Of a stretch of 64,000 nucleotides of DNA, positions 8,306 to 20,805 are shown piece after piece; the stretch's first letter is position 1; each line of letters begins with the position of its first letter. Origin of the DNA: an uncultured Bacillota bacterium (GTDB lineage: Bacteria > Bacillota_I > Bacilli_A > RFN20 > CAG-826); assembly GCA_949293555.1 (NCBI GenBank), contig CASFDV010000002.1:232210-296209 (forward strand), given 5' to 3'. Below the pieces are notes generated by a model. It saw only the letters and a program-made list of their open reading frames with translations. It made no database searches and had not been told where the DNA came from. A program made the position numbers and the translations under genes.

Positions 8306-9064
8306 ATGCGCCGCAAGTTCCTGCTCGGCAACTGGAAGATGAACAAGACCCCGGAGGAGGCCAAGGCCTTCCTCCAGGGGGTCGGCCCTCTCCTTTCGCT
8401 CGCCGAGTCCCACGGGGTCGACATCGGGATCGCCCCGACCTTCCTCGCCATCCCGGCCGTCCTCGAGGACGCGCCGGAAGGGCTCATCGTCGCGAGCCAG
8501 AACGTCAACGAGCACGGGAAGGGCGCCTACACCGGGGAAGTGAGCGCCCCCATGCTCCATGCCGTCGGGGTCAGCCACGCCATCATCGGCCATAGCGAGC
8601 GGCGGGAATACGAGGGGGAGACCTCGCTCCGCTGCCACGAGAAGATCCTCGCCCTCCTCAAGGAGGGGCTCGTCCCCGTCTATTGCTGCGGGGAGAGCCT
8701 CGAGACCTTCGAGAAGGGGGAGACCGCCTCCTTCGTCGAGCGCCAGGTCCGCGAGGCCTTCGGCGGCCTTTCCGAGGAAGAGGCTTCCAAGGTCGTCGTC
8801 GCCTACGAGCCCATCTGGGCCATCGGCACCGGGAAGAGCGCTTCCGCGGAGATCGCCGAGGGGACGATCCTCATGATCCGGAACGTCCTCCGCGACATGT
8901 TCGGCGGGACGGCCGAGGAGATCCGCATCCTCTACGGCGGCTCCGTGAAGCCGAATAACGTCCGCGACTACATGGGCTGCCCCGACATCGACGGGGCGCT
9001 CGTGGGCGGGGCTTCCCTCGATCCGGAGAGCTACCGCCAGCTCCTGGAAGGGATGATCGGCTAG
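8306..9064 (+). CDS. tpiA: Triose-phosphate isomerase
   Basis: A 252-aa TIM barrel enzyme with the substrate-contact GNWKMN (Asn9, Lys11), catalytic His96 in IIGHSERR, catalytic Glu168 in YEPIWAIGTGK, and the C-terminal phosphate-binding YGGSVKPNN and GALVGGASL. It interconverts dihydroxyacetone phosphate and glyceraldehyde-3-phosphate. The residue after GHSERR is Glu-Tyr instead of the common Xaa-Xaa-Phe; all catalytic residues are intact. It lies in an operon with pgk (2-nt gap) and directly abuts the following membrane gene. Confidence 0.97.
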   Translation: MRRKFLLGNWKMNKTPEEAKAFLQGVGPLLSLAESHGVDIGIAPTFLAIPAVLEDAPEGLIVASQNVNEHGKGAYTGEVSAPMLHAVGVSHAIIGHSERREYEGETSLRCHEKILALLKEGLVPVYCCGESLETFEKGETASFVERQVREAFGGLSEEEASKVVVAYEPIWAIGTGKSASAEIAEGTILMIRNVLRDMFGGTAEEIRILYGGSVKPNNVRDYMGCPDIDGALVGGASLDPESYRQLLEGMIG

Positions 9065-9847
9065 ATGGCCGAGCTCGACTACGCGCCGGGAGGGGTGGAG
9101 GACCGCCTCGGCGATCCCCTTCCCGTCGCCGGGACGAAGGAGGGGAAGGAGGCGGAGCGCTCCCTTCTCCTGAAGTCGCTCCTCATCGTCGCCGGGCTCT
9201 TCGGGCTCACGACCCTCGCGGGCTTCCTCTTCGCAGGAGGGCTCACCCTCTTCGCGGGGGACGGGTACGGCTATCTGAGCGAGACGGGCTACATGATCAG
9301 CCTCTTCGTCCTCCTCGGGGCGGCGATCGCCCAGATGGTGCTGATCCCCTTCATCGTCCGCCAGGCCGCCCAGGGGAAGGGCGCCCTTCCCCTCGTACTC
9401 GTCTACGCGGTCCTGGAGGGGGTGTTCTTCGCCTCCTTCCTCGTCGTCCCGGGCGTGACCTGGGCGACGGTCCTCGAGGCGCTTCTCATCGCCACATTGA
9501 GCTTCCTCGTCGCCGCGGGGGTGGGCTACTTCCTGCGGAACGCCGGCTGGCTCGCGACGGTCGGGATGTCGCTCCTCGTCATCGGCTCCCTCCTCTCCAT
9601 CGGGTGGACGCTCGTCTTCTTCCTCGCGCCGGCCTACTGGAATCTCCTCGACTGCATCGTGAGCGTCGTCTTCGTGGTCGCGATGCTCCTCTTCGTCGCC
9701 GTGGACGCCAACAGGATCCGCAAGATGGCCGTCCAGGGGGCGGGGGCCAGGAGCCTCTCGCTCTTCTGCGGCTTCCTCCTCTATAGCGACTTCATGGCGC
9801 TCTTCCTCCGGATCCTCTACATCCTGATCCGGGCGAAGAGGGACTAG
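9065..9847 (+). CDS. BI-1/YccA-family (Bax inhibitor-1 like) membrane protein
   Basis: A 260-aa integral membrane protein with seven predicted hydrophobic helices after a 33-residue polar N-terminus. The C-terminal region FVAVDANRIRKMA...GFLLYSDFMALFLRILYIL corresponds to the BI-1 signature (Asp-rich end of TM6, YxDFxxLFxxILxIL in TM7). Family members act as pH-sensitive calcium leak channels (YetJ) or interact with FtsH (YccA). It starts one base after the tpiA stop, so it is cotranscribed with pgk-tpiA. Family assignment is good; the physiological role here is not shown by the sequence. Confidence 0.75.
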   Translation: MAELDYAPGGVEDRLGDPLPVAGTKEGKEAERSLLLKSLLIVAGLFGLTTLAGFLFAGGLTLFAGDGYGYLSETGYMISLFVLLGAAIAQMVLIPFIVRQAAQGKGALPLVLVYAVLEGVFFASFLVVPGVTWATVLEALLIATLSFLVAAGVGYFLRNAGWLATVGMSLLVIGSLLSIGWTLVFFLAPAYWNLLDCIVSVVFVVAMLLFVAVDANRIRKMAVQGAGARSLSLFCGFLLYSDFMALFLRILYILIRAKRD

Positions 9848-9853
9848 AAGGGC

Positions 9854-9884
9854 AAGGCCTCCTGGGAACGGGAGGCCTTTTTCT
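9854..9884 (+). terminator. Intrinsic terminator of the pgk-tpiA operon
   Basis: Stem AAGGCCTCC/GGAGGCCTT with an 8-nt loop, followed by TTTTCTTT. Confidence 0.85.
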
Positions 9885-9971
9885 TTGCCTTATATATGCA
9901 CGCATGATGCGCACGTGCGCGTGGGCATGCCCGCTTGCGAGCGCTTTCCGGCAAATGGCGACAGAAAATCG

Positions 9972-9999
9972 TTGACGGGGCATTTCCGGATGCTACAAT
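9972..9999 (+). promoter_or_regulatory. rrn promoter P1
   Basis: TTGACG (9972-9977), 16-bp spacer, TACAAT (9994-9999). Confidence 0.75.
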
Positions 10000-10083
10000 C
10001 ACCCACGCTTTCCACCAAGTGGGGAGCGGTTGCCGCCCCCGGAGGGGATCGGACGGGAAAAAGAAGAAATTCGAAATTCCCGC

Positions 10084-10111
10084 TTGACTCGCTTCGGAAA
10101 AGGCGTACAAT
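10084..10111 (+). promoter_or_regulatory. rrn promoter P2
   Basis: TTGACT (10084-10089), 16-bp spacer, TACAAT (10106-10111). Tandem promoters are typical of rrn operons. Confidence 0.8.
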
Positions 10112-10325
10112 CCAATTCGCTGTCAACCGAAAGGGAGACGGCCGAGGCGAGGACCCCTCGACATGGTCCCGCCGGGAAAGGATGTCGACGTCCCTCGGGA
10201 CGCCGGGGAGGGAGACCTCCCTGGGGCTGATCTTTGAAAACCGGACAGATGTACTACTTATACGTCGACGTCGATTCTGAAATACGAAGCGAAAGCCAGT
10301 ACTGATTGCAAAATCAAATCAACTT

Positions 10326-11844
<1,519 letters not shown>

Positions 11845-12119
11845 TAAGGAGTGCCGGACGCATAGCGCGTTCCGGCGGTACCAAGTCACGAACCTGGAGG
11901 AGGGCCACTGGCGCCTTCTTCCCGTCGGCCGGTATGTCTGTCCGGTTTTGGAGGATCAGTCCTCCAGCCGTGCTCTTTGAAAACCGAACACTACAAGAAA
12001 CATGTTCTTTCCGTGCTAGCGCGACCGGGGAAACCCGGGAACGAGAGCACTGATAGCGAGATAGATCAAAATCATAGTCGAGGCGCCCGAAAGGGATGCC
12101 CGACCCTGATAATGGCTTA
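11845..12119 (+). other. 16S-23S internal transcribed spacer without tRNA genes
   Basis: About 275 nt. I see no tRNA inside. It contains a boxA-like TGCTCTTTGAAAA (11971-11983) and inverted sequences flanking both rRNAs that could form the RNase III processing stems. Confidence 0.75.
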
Positions 12120-15005
<2,886 letters not shown>

Positions 15006-15095
15006 AACTTATTTCTAAGCCGATCGCTTGCGATCAGGCGCATGGAGAGAGCATGGGAACGTAGCGTTCGGTCTTCAGGGAGCACCGGCAGCGGT

Positions 15096-15204
15096 CCGGT
15101 GGCTATGGCGCGGTGGTCATACCCGTTCCCATCCCGAACACGGAAGTCAAGCACCGCAGTGGCGACGATAGCTCCTCCGGAGCGAAAATAGCGCGCCGCC
15201 GGGC
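15096..15204 (+). rRNA. rrf: 5S ribosomal RNA
   Basis: Contains the conserved GGTCATACCCGTTCCCATCCCGAACACGG-like loop region and GAAGTCAAGC; the ends TCCGGTGGCTATGGCGC and GCGCGCCGCCGGG pair to form helix I. It is about 109 nt and lies 90 nt downstream of 23S. Boundaries are approximate. Confidence 0.93.
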
Positions 15205-15210
15205 CGCGAG

Positions 15211-15236
15211 GCGTCCCCGAAAGGGGGCGCTTTTTT
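15211..15236 (+). terminator. rRNA operon intrinsic terminator
   Basis: Stem GCGTCCCC/GGGGGCGC with GAAA tetraloop and TTTTTT tail. Confidence 0.9.
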
Positions 15237-15249
15237 CGTGCCCCGCCCT

Positions 15250-15255
15250 TATACT
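15250..15255 (+). promoter_or_regulatory. -10 element of a predicted leaderless promoter
   Basis: TATACT followed by six Cs and the ATG at 15262; there is no room for a Shine-Dalgarno sequence. Confidence 0.5.
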
Positions 15256-15261
15256 CCCCCC

Positions 15262-15666
15262 ATGGCGAAGATGATCGAGCTGCCTCCGTCGCTCCTCCTT
15301 GCGAAGCGGGGGCTCACCCCCGAGGAAGCCTGGGGCGAGGCGGAGGACCGCCTCCACGAGGCGCTGCCCTTCCTCCTCCTTGATAAGGAAGGCCCCGCCT
15401 ACCTCGGGACTCCCTTCGAAGGGGGCTACCTCGCGGGCTTCCTCATGGACCCCGCGAAGAGCGGCCAGGGGCCCGAGGGCTGGGAGGAGTTCGAGTTCCT
15501 CGGCGCCCTCTGCCTGATGGAGGAGATGCTGGAGGACCGGGAGACCGCCCTCCGCCACCTCATGGAAGAGGCCGGAAAGCGCTCCCTCGTCCCCGAGTGC
15601 GAGCCCCTCGACATGGCCAGGGGCGGGGTCTCCTCGCTCCTCCTCCCTTGCCGGAGAGGCCTCTAG
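15262..15666 (+). CDS. Hypothetical 134-aa acidic protein
   Basis: A small soluble protein, Leu/Glu/Gly rich, with no signal peptide or transmembrane helix. It begins MAKMIELPPSLLLAKRGLTPEEAWGEAEDRL and has a central FLGALCLMEEMLEDRETALRHLMEEAG helix-like stretch. No family recognised. The start at 15262 is set by the -10 box only 6 nt upstream, so the mRNA is predicted to be leaderless; a GTG at 15238 lies upstream of the -10 box and is unlikely. It sits alone between the rRNA operon and yloU. Codon use is like its neighbours, so a real gene is likely, but with little other support. Confidence 0.6.
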   Translation: MAKMIELPPSLLLAKRGLTPEEAWGEAEDRLHEALPFLLLDKEGPAYLGTPFEGGYLAGFLMDPAKSGQGPEGWEEFEFLGALCLMEEMLEDRETALRHLMEEAGKRSLVPECEPLDMARGGVSSLLLPCRRGL

Positions 15667-15696
15667 GCGTGGCTTTCTTCCCAAGGAAGAAAGTGC

Positions 15697-15702
15697 GATA
15701 AT
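15697..15702 (+). promoter_or_regulatory. -10 element of the yloU-fakA promoter
   Basis: GATAAT. The predicted start near 15709 lies downstream of the in-frame ATG at 15701 and upstream of GGAG at 15713-15716, fixing translation at 15722. Confidence 0.5.
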
Positions 15703-15721
15703 GCCGCCGCTTGGAGAACCT

Positions 15722-16069
15722 ATGGACAAGAAGGACGCTAGGGAACTGGGTCGCGTGACCATCAAGGACGAGGTGATCGCCGAGGCGGCGAAGGAAGCCG
15801 CCCTCCTCTCCTACGGGGTGAAGGCGGTCGTCGCTCCCGGAAGCGCGCTCGGTCTCTTTCCCGCCGACGAGAAGAAGCCCCCCGTCCGCGTGCGCAAGAG
15901 CGCCCAGGGCTACGAGGTCGACATCTACGTCGTCCTCGCCTACGGGCTCAAGATGACCGAGGTCATCTCGAGCGTCCAGAAGCAGGTGTCCTTCTCCCTC
16001 CGCAGGAAGCTCCCGATCCATCTTTCGAAAGTGAACGTCTTCGTCGAGGACGTCAAGGAAGTCCACTAG
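15722..16069 (+). CDS. Asp23/Gls24-family protein (YloU-like)
   Basis: A 115-aa Asp23-domain protein. It shows the family pattern GRVTIKDEVIAEAAKEAALLSYGVKAVV near the N-terminus and the central EVDIYVVLAYGLKMTEVISSVQKQVSFSLRR, ending in the VNVFVEDVK strand. The family includes YloU and the alkaline-shock proteins associated with the membrane in Firmicutes. Its partner fakA starts two bases downstream, the conserved yloU-yloV pair. The start at 15722 is supported by GGAG 5 nt upstream and by the promoter position. Biochemical function of YloU is not established. Confidence 0.85.
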   Translation: MDKKDARELGRVTIKDEVIAEAAKEAALLSYGVKAVVAPGSALGLFPADEKKPPVRVRKSAQGYEVDIYVVLAYGLKMTEVISSVQKQVSFSLRRKLPIHLSKVNVFVEDVKEVH

Positions 16070-16071
16070 CC

Positions 16072-17757
16072 ATGAAGTCATTGAACGGGCAGGCCCTGAA
16101 GAAATTGCTCATCTCGGGCGCCAACAACCTATATAACCACTATCCGGAGATCGACCAGCTGAACGTCTTCCCCGTGCCGGACGGGGACACCGGAATGAAC
16201 ATGAACCTCACCCTCCGGAGCGGGGTGAAGGAGATCGTGAACAAAGGGGACGACTCCGTCGGGACGATCGCCCTCGCCTTCGCCGATGGCGTCTTCGGGG
16301 GCGCCCGCGGGAACTCGGGCTCGATCACGAGCCAGATCTTCCGCGGCTTCGCCGAGTCGCTCCGCGGCAAGAAGGAGGCGAGCGCCCATGACCTCGACCT
16401 CGCCTTCCGGAACGGGAAGGAAGTCGCCTACCGCGTCGTCGACAACCCCGTCGAGGGCACGATCCTCACCGTCATCCGCGAGGGGAGCGACCTCGCCCAC
16501 GGGAAGACGAGGAAGGACATCTCGGTCGAGGGCTACCTGAAGCTCCTTGTGGAGGCCGCCCGCGTCTCCCTCGAGCACACCCCGGAGCTGCTCCCCGTCC
16601 TCAAGGAGGTCGGGGTCGTCGATAGCGGCGGCGCCGGGCTCCTCGTCATCCTCGAGGGCATGCTTTCCGCGGCGGAAGGCCGCTTCGTGGAGCGGAACGA
16701 GGAGGCGCCGAGGCAAGAAAGCGCCCTCCCCCAGAAAAGCGCCTACGCCGGCGCGATGCTGAGCGAGGAGGAGGAAGGCTACGGCTACTGCACGCAGTTC
16801 ATGCTGCGCCTGGGGACCCCGGAGGAGGGGAAGCGCCCCTTCTTCGAGGACAAGTTCGCCCGCTTCCTCAAGAGCCACGGGAAGTCGCTCGTCTTCATGC
16901 GGAACGGCGACCTCGTGAAGGTCCACGTCCACACCCTCGCCCCGGGCGAGATGCTCAACTACGCCCAGAACTACGGCGAGTTCGTGACGATCGTCATCGA
17001 GAACATGAGCGAGGAGCACCGCAACATCCAGGAAGGGAAGGCCGCGACGGACTTCAGCGCCGCCGAAAGCGAGGTCGGGGAGCCTGACCACGAGTTCGGC
17101 CTCGTCGCCGTCTCCTCCGGGCCTGGCCTCGACAAGATGTTCCATGACTCCGGGGTCGACGTGATCGTGCCCGGGGGCCAGACGATGAACCCCGCGACGG
17201 AGGACTTCCTCCAGGCGATCAAGCGCACCCGGGCGCGCCAGGTGTTCATCCTCCCGAACAACTCCAACATCGTGATGGCCGCCTCCCAGGCATGCGACAT
17301 GCTCGAGGGCGGGCCCCAGAAGGCGCGTGTCGTCCCGAGCAAGACCATCCTCCAGGGCCTCGTCGCCTGCTCCATGTACCAGAGGGAGGGGGACGGGGAG
17401 GACATCTACGAGAACATGCGCAGCGTCCTCAAGGAGATCCGTTCCGGCTCCGTGACCTTCGCGATCAAGGACGCGGACATCCAGGGCGTCCACGTGACGA
17501 AGGACTACTACCTCGCGATGAAGGACGACAAGACGATCGTGAGCTGCCTCAAGGACAAGGGGGAGGCGCTCCTGGCCCTCGCCGAGTCCCTGGTTGACGA
17601 GGACTCCTGCTCCCTCACCCTCATCTATGGGGAGGACGTCAAGGAAGAGGAGGCGGAAGCCCTGGGGAAGATCCTCGAGGAACGCTTCCCCGACCTCGAG
17701 CTGAACGTCCATCCGGGCGGGCAGCCGATCTACAGCTTCCTCATCGGCGTCCAGTAG
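16072..17757 (+). CDS. fakA: Fatty acid kinase catalytic subunit FakA (YloV, DAK2/DhaL fold)
   Basis: A 561-aa protein of the YloV/FakA family. Residues 1-200 form the DhaL-like ATP-binding domain with the Mg-binding PVPDGDTGMNMNLT motif and the GARGNSGSITSQIFRGF loop. VVDSGGAGLLVIL closes the domain at about residue 190. The middle domain and a DegV-like C-terminal domain (GGQTMNPATEDFLQAI, NNSNIVMAASQ) follow. FakA phosphorylates exogenous fatty acids delivered by FakB so that PlsX/PlsY can use them. The next cluster encodes PlsX, consistent with this role. No fakB is present in the window. Confidence 0.92.
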   Translation: MKSLNGQALKKLLISGANNLYNHYPEIDQLNVFPVPDGDTGMNMNLTLRSGVKEIVNKGDDSVGTIALAFADGVFGGARGNSGSITSQIFRGFAESLRGKKEASAHDLDLAFRNGKEVAYRVVDNPVEGTILTVIREGSDLAHGKTRKDISVEGYLKLLVEAARVSLEHTPELLPVLKEVGVVDSGGAGLLVILEGMLSAAEGRFVERNEEAPRQESALPQKSAYAGAMLSEEEEGYGYCTQFMLRLGTPEEGKRPFFEDKFARFLKSHGKSLVFMRNGDLVKVHVHTLAPGEMLNYAQNYGEFVTIVIENMSEEHRNIQEGKAATDFSAAESEVGEPDHEFGLVAVSSGPGLDKMFHDSGVDVIVPGGQTMNPATEDFLQAIKRTRARQVFILPNNSNIVMAASQACDMLEGGPQKARVVPSKTILQGLVACSMYQREGDGEDIYENMRSVLKEIRSGSVTFAIKDADIQGVHVTKDYYLAMKDDKTIVSCLKDKGEALLALAESLVDEDSCSLTLIYGEDVKEEEAEALGKILEERFPDLELNVHPGGQPIYSFLIGVQ

Positions 17758-17760
17758 GAA

Positions 17761-17786
17761 GGAGGGGCCTCGGCCTCTCCTTTTTC
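17761..17786 (+). terminator. Intrinsic terminator after fakA
   Basis: Nine-bp stem GGAGGGGCC/GGCCTCTCC with a TC loop and TTTTTC tail. Confidence 0.8.
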
Positions 17787-17789
17787 TTC

Positions 17790-17795
17790 TATAGT
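17790..17795 (+). promoter_or_regulatory. -10 element of a predicted leaderless recG promoter
   Basis: TATAGT immediately after the fakA terminator T-run, 6 nt before the recG ATG at 17802. Confidence 0.55.
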
Positions 17796-17801
17796 TTCCC
17801 T

Positions 17802-19772
17802 ATGAAGGAGCCATCCCTCAGCGCCTCGCTCCGGAACGCGGGGTTCCGGACCCCTTTGGACGTCCTGGAGCACCTTCCGGTCCGCTACGAGGACCTGGCC
17901 CTCACGAAGGCGCATGAGCCGAAGGACGGGGAAAGGGTCGTCTGCCTCGGGCACGCGATCCCCGGCTCCTTCCGTCTCACGCGGTTCCTGAGAAGATGCC
18001 TCGTGAGCTTCCGCTTCGAGACGAAAGGCGGGCGGACCCTCCTCGTCGAGGCGTGGAACCGCGAGTACCTGATGCGGGACAAGACCTTCCCTGAGCGGGA
18101 GCTCCTCCTCGTGCTGAAGCGCGAGGAACGGAGGAGGAGCTACTCCTTCCTATCCGCCCACCGTCCGGAGGAAGGAGGGAGGCTCGTCCCTGTCTACCGC
18201 CTTCCGGAAGGGCTCTCCCAGGGCTCGTTCCGGACCCAGCTCCTCCGCCAGGAGGAGAAGCTAAGGGGCAAGGTCGAGGACGTCGTCCCGGAGCATCTTA
18301 GGGCGCGCTACCGCCTCCTCCCTCGGGAGGAAGCGCTCCATAAGGCCCACTTCCCGGGCTCCTACGAGGAGGCGAAGGAAGCGCTCCGGACGTTGAAGTA
18401 CGAGGAAGCGCTCCTTTACGAGCTCCGGAACCTCATCGCGAGGAAGCGCCACCGGGGCGAGGGGCGGGAGAGCCGGCGCAAGGTGGACAAAGAGAAGGTC
18501 CTTTCGTTCGTCTCCTCCCTTCCCTACCCCCTCCTCGAGGACCAGGGGAAGGCCCTCGAGGAGATCCTTTCCGACATGGACGGGAAGGGGGCGATGTACC
18601 GCCTTCTCCAGGGGGACGTGGGGACGGGGAAGACCCTGGTCGCGGCCCTTGCCGCCTACGCGAACGGCACCAGGGGCGGGCAGACCGCCCTCATGGCGCC
18701 CACCGAAACCCTGGCAAGGCAGCACTACCTCACCCTTTCGCGGCTCTTCGAGGGCACTTCCTTCCGAGTCGCCCTTTTGACGGGCGGGACCCCGGGGGAG
18801 GAAAGGTCGGCGATCCTCCAGGACCTCCGGGACGGGGACATCGACCTTCTCGTAGGCACGCACGCCCTCTTCGCAAAGAGCGTGGAGTATTTGAACCTCA
18901 GCCTCGTCCTCATCGACGAGCAGCATAAGTTCGGGGTCGCCCAGCGCACCACGCTCCTTGGGAAAGGGGAAGGGGCCGACCTCCTCCTCATGAGCGCAAC
19001 CCCGATTCCGCGGACCCTCGCCCTCACCCTCTTCGGCGACATGGACGTGAGCACCCTCCGGGAGTTCCCCAAGGGGAGGAGGAAGGTGGAGACGAGGTGG
19101 TGCCGCCCTGACGACCCGGAGGTCCTCCAGGCGGTGCTGGACACCCTTGGCGAAGGGAGGGAGTGCTTCGTCGTCCTTCCCCATATCGAGGGCGAGGACA
19201 CCTTGAAGAGCGCCCTCAAGGCGTTCCATGCCTTCGCCCGCCTTTTCCCTGGGAAATGCGTCCTTCTCCACGGGAAGATGGGGCGGGAGGAGCAGATGGA
19301 AAGCGAGCGGCTGTTCCGCGCGAAGGAACGCCCGATCCTCGTGGCGACGAGCATGGTGGAGGTCGGGATCGACGTCCCGGAGGCCGGGCTCCTCATCCTA
19401 TACGAGGCCGGGAGCTTCTCCTTGAGCGCCGCCCACCAGCTACGCGGCAGGATCGGCAGGGACGGGAGGAAGTCGCTCTGCCTTCTCGTCGACGAGAGAG
19501 GCCCCAGGGAAAGCGAGAGGATCAAGACGCTTCTTTCCACGGAGGACGGCTTCCTCATCGCGGAGAAGGACCTCGCCCTCCGGGGGCCCGGGGAGGTCGC
19601 CGGGACGAGGCAGTCGGGACTCCCGGACTTCCGCCTCCTGAACGCGGTGGACGACTTCCGTATCTTTGAGTGCGCCCTCCATGACGCGGAAGCGCTTCTC
19701 GAGGACCCTTCGATGGAAGGGGAGAGGGCCATCGCCCTCGCCGAGGAGGGAGAGGAAGTGAGCCGGGGCTAA
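17802..19772 (+). CDS. recG: ATP-dependent DNA helicase RecG
   Basis: A 656-aa superfamily 2 helicase that remodels stalled forks and Holliday junctions. The N-terminal wedge/OB domain covers about residues 1-220. The Walker A GDVGTGKT is near residue 272, the motif II DEQH near 371, LLMSATPIPRTLAL is motif III, and motif VI LRGRIGRDGRKS lies in the second RecA domain. The C-terminal RecG-specific TRQSGLPDFRLLN is present. Motif II DEQH is the RecG form of DEXH. The start codon lies 6 nt from a -10 box, so translation is predicted to be leaderless. It follows fakA as in Bacillus (yloV, recG). Confidence 0.95.
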   Translation: MKEPSLSASLRNAGFRTPLDVLEHLPVRYEDLALTKAHEPKDGERVVCLGHAIPGSFRLTRFLRRCLVSFRFETKGGRTLLVEAWNREYLMRDKTFPERELLLVLKREERRRSYSFLSAHRPEEGGRLVPVYRLPEGLSQGSFRTQLLRQEEKLRGKVEDVVPEHLRARYRLLPREEALHKAHFPGSYEEAKEALRTLKYEEALLYELRNLIARKRHRGEGRESRRKVDKEKVLSFVSSLPYPLLEDQGKALEEILSDMDGKGAMYRLLQGDVGTGKTLVAALAAYANGTRGGQTALMAPTETLARQHYLTLSRLFEGTSFRVALLTGGTPGEERSAILQDLRDGDIDLLVGTHALFAKSVEYLNLSLVLIDEQHKFGVAQRTTLLGKGEGADLLLMSATPIPRTLALTLFGDMDVSTLREFPKGRRKVETRWCRPDDPEVLQAVLDTLGEGRECFVVLPHIEGEDTLKSALKAFHAFARLFPGKCVLLHGKMGREEQMESERLFRAKERPILVATSMVEVGIDVPEAGLLILYEAGSFSLSAAHQLRGRIGRDGRKSLCLLVDERGPRESERIKTLLSTEDGFLIAEKDLALRGPGEVAGTRQSGLPDFRLLNAVDDFRIFECALHDAEALLEDPSMEGERAIALAEEGEEVSRG

Positions 19773-19802
19773 GGCGCCCGGGAAAGGCGGAGGGAAACCC
19801 GC

Positions 19803-19808
19803 TATAAT
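19803..19808 (+). promoter_or_regulatory. -10 element of a predicted leaderless plsX promoter
   Basis: Consensus TATAAT, 7 nt before the plsX ATG at 19816; no Shine-Dalgarno. Confidence 0.6.
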
Positions 19809-19815
19809 CGCCACT

Positions 19816-20802
19816 ATGGAAAAACTAGCGATCGCCGTGGACATGATGGGCTCCGACAAGGGCCCCGGGATGGCCCTGGAGGCCGTCTCCGCCTTTCATA
19901 AGGAGAATCCGGAGGTCTCCCTCTTCCTCGTGGGAAGGAAGGAGGAGCTCGGGGACGTCTCCTCGCTCGGGGAGCTCGTGGACGCGCCCGACGTCCTTCC
20001 GATGACCGCCGGGGCGCTCGACGTCATCCGCGCGAAAGGAAGCTCGATCTACAAGGCCTCCTCCCTCGTGAGGGAGGGGAAGTGCTCGGCGGTCGTCTCC
20101 GCGGGCGGGACCGGGGCCTTCCTCTCGAGCGCCGCCCTCATCCTCGGGAAGGCGGAAGGCGTGCTCCGGCCCGCGCTGGCCGCCTCGCTCCCGAACTTCC
20201 GGACCGGGGGGCATACGATCCTCCTCGACTGCGGCGCGAGCAACGAGAACTCCGGGGAGGAGCTCATGCAGTTCGCCCTCATGGGCGCCCTCTACCAAAG
20301 GATCGTCTACGGGGTCGATAAGCCCAAGGTGGCGCTCCTTTCCAACGGTGCGGAGGAAGGGAAGGGCTCGCCCGAAGGGAAGGAAGCCTATCGCCTCCTG
20401 AAGGAAAATCCGAAGGAAGAGTACGAGTTCATCGGGAATGTCGAGGGCAAGGACGTCCTCGAGGGCCCGATGGAGGTGCTCGTGACCGACGGATATAGTG
20501 GGAATGTCCTCATGAAGGGGGTCGAAGGGGCCGCCAAGGCGATGGGGCACCTGCTCAAGAAGGCGTTCATGACGAATATCTCCACGAAACTCGGATATCT
20601 TTTGGCAAAAAAGGGAATGGCCGGCCTCAAGGAAAGCCTCGACCCCTCCTCGATCGGCGGGGCGATGCTCCTGGGCGTGAAGGGCGTGGCGGTGAAGGCC
20701 CACGGGGCAAGCGACCCCAAGGGCTTCCTGAGCGCGCTTTCCCTGGCTTCCCGTATGGCGGAGGGAGGGATGGCCGCGGAGCTCGCGCGCCTTCTTTCGT
20801 AG
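19816..20802 (+). CDS. plsX: Phosphate acyltransferase PlsX
   Basis: A 328-aa PlsX, which makes acyl-phosphate from acyl-ACP for phospholipid synthesis. Family motifs include AVDMMGSDKGP at the N-terminus, SAGGTGAFLSSAALILGK, LPNFRTGGHTILLDCGASNEN, and VTDGYSGNVLMKGVEGAAK. It is a peripheral membrane enzyme. It heads plsX-rnc-ftsY-ylxM-ffh with gaps of only a few bases or overlaps. In Bacillus fabD, fabG and acpP sit between plsX and rnc; they are absent here. The companion FakA nearby suggests use of exogenous fatty acids. Confidence 0.93.
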   Translation: MEKLAIAVDMMGSDKGPGMALEAVSAFHKENPEVSLFLVGRKEELGDVSSLGELVDAPDVLPMTAGALDVIRAKGSSIYKASSLVREGKCSAVVSAGGTGAFLSSAALILGKAEGVLRPALAASLPNFRTGGHTILLDCGASNENSGEELMQFALMGALYQRIVYGVDKPKVALLSNGAEEGKGSPEGKEAYRLLKENPKEEYEFIGNVEGKDVLEGPMEVLVTDGYSGNVLMKGVEGAAKAMGHLLKKAFMTNISTKLGYLLAKKGMAGLKESLDPSSIGGAMLLGVKGVAVKAHGASDPKGFLSALSLASRMAEGGMAAELARLLS

Positions 20803-20805
20803 AGG

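Larger units (their letters stand above)
9885..10325 (+). promoter_or_regulatory. rRNA operon upstream and leader region
   Basis: Non-coding stretch before 16S. It begins with an alternating purine-pyrimidine tract (9891-9923), then holds promoters P1 (9972-9999) and P2 (10084-10111) and a boxA-like TCTTTGAAAA at 10231-10240 in the leader transcript. The same element with the fuller TGCTCTTTGAAAA form recurs in the 16S-23S spacer, as expected for Nus-type antitermination. Confidence 0.75.

Noticed and set aside
16129-17712. 527-codon minus-strand open frame opposite fakA
   Set aside because: Shadow of fakA caused by GC-rich third positions; Val/Leu/Asp/Glu-rich nonsense with no motif. The same applies to 19825-21561 opposite plsX-rnc.
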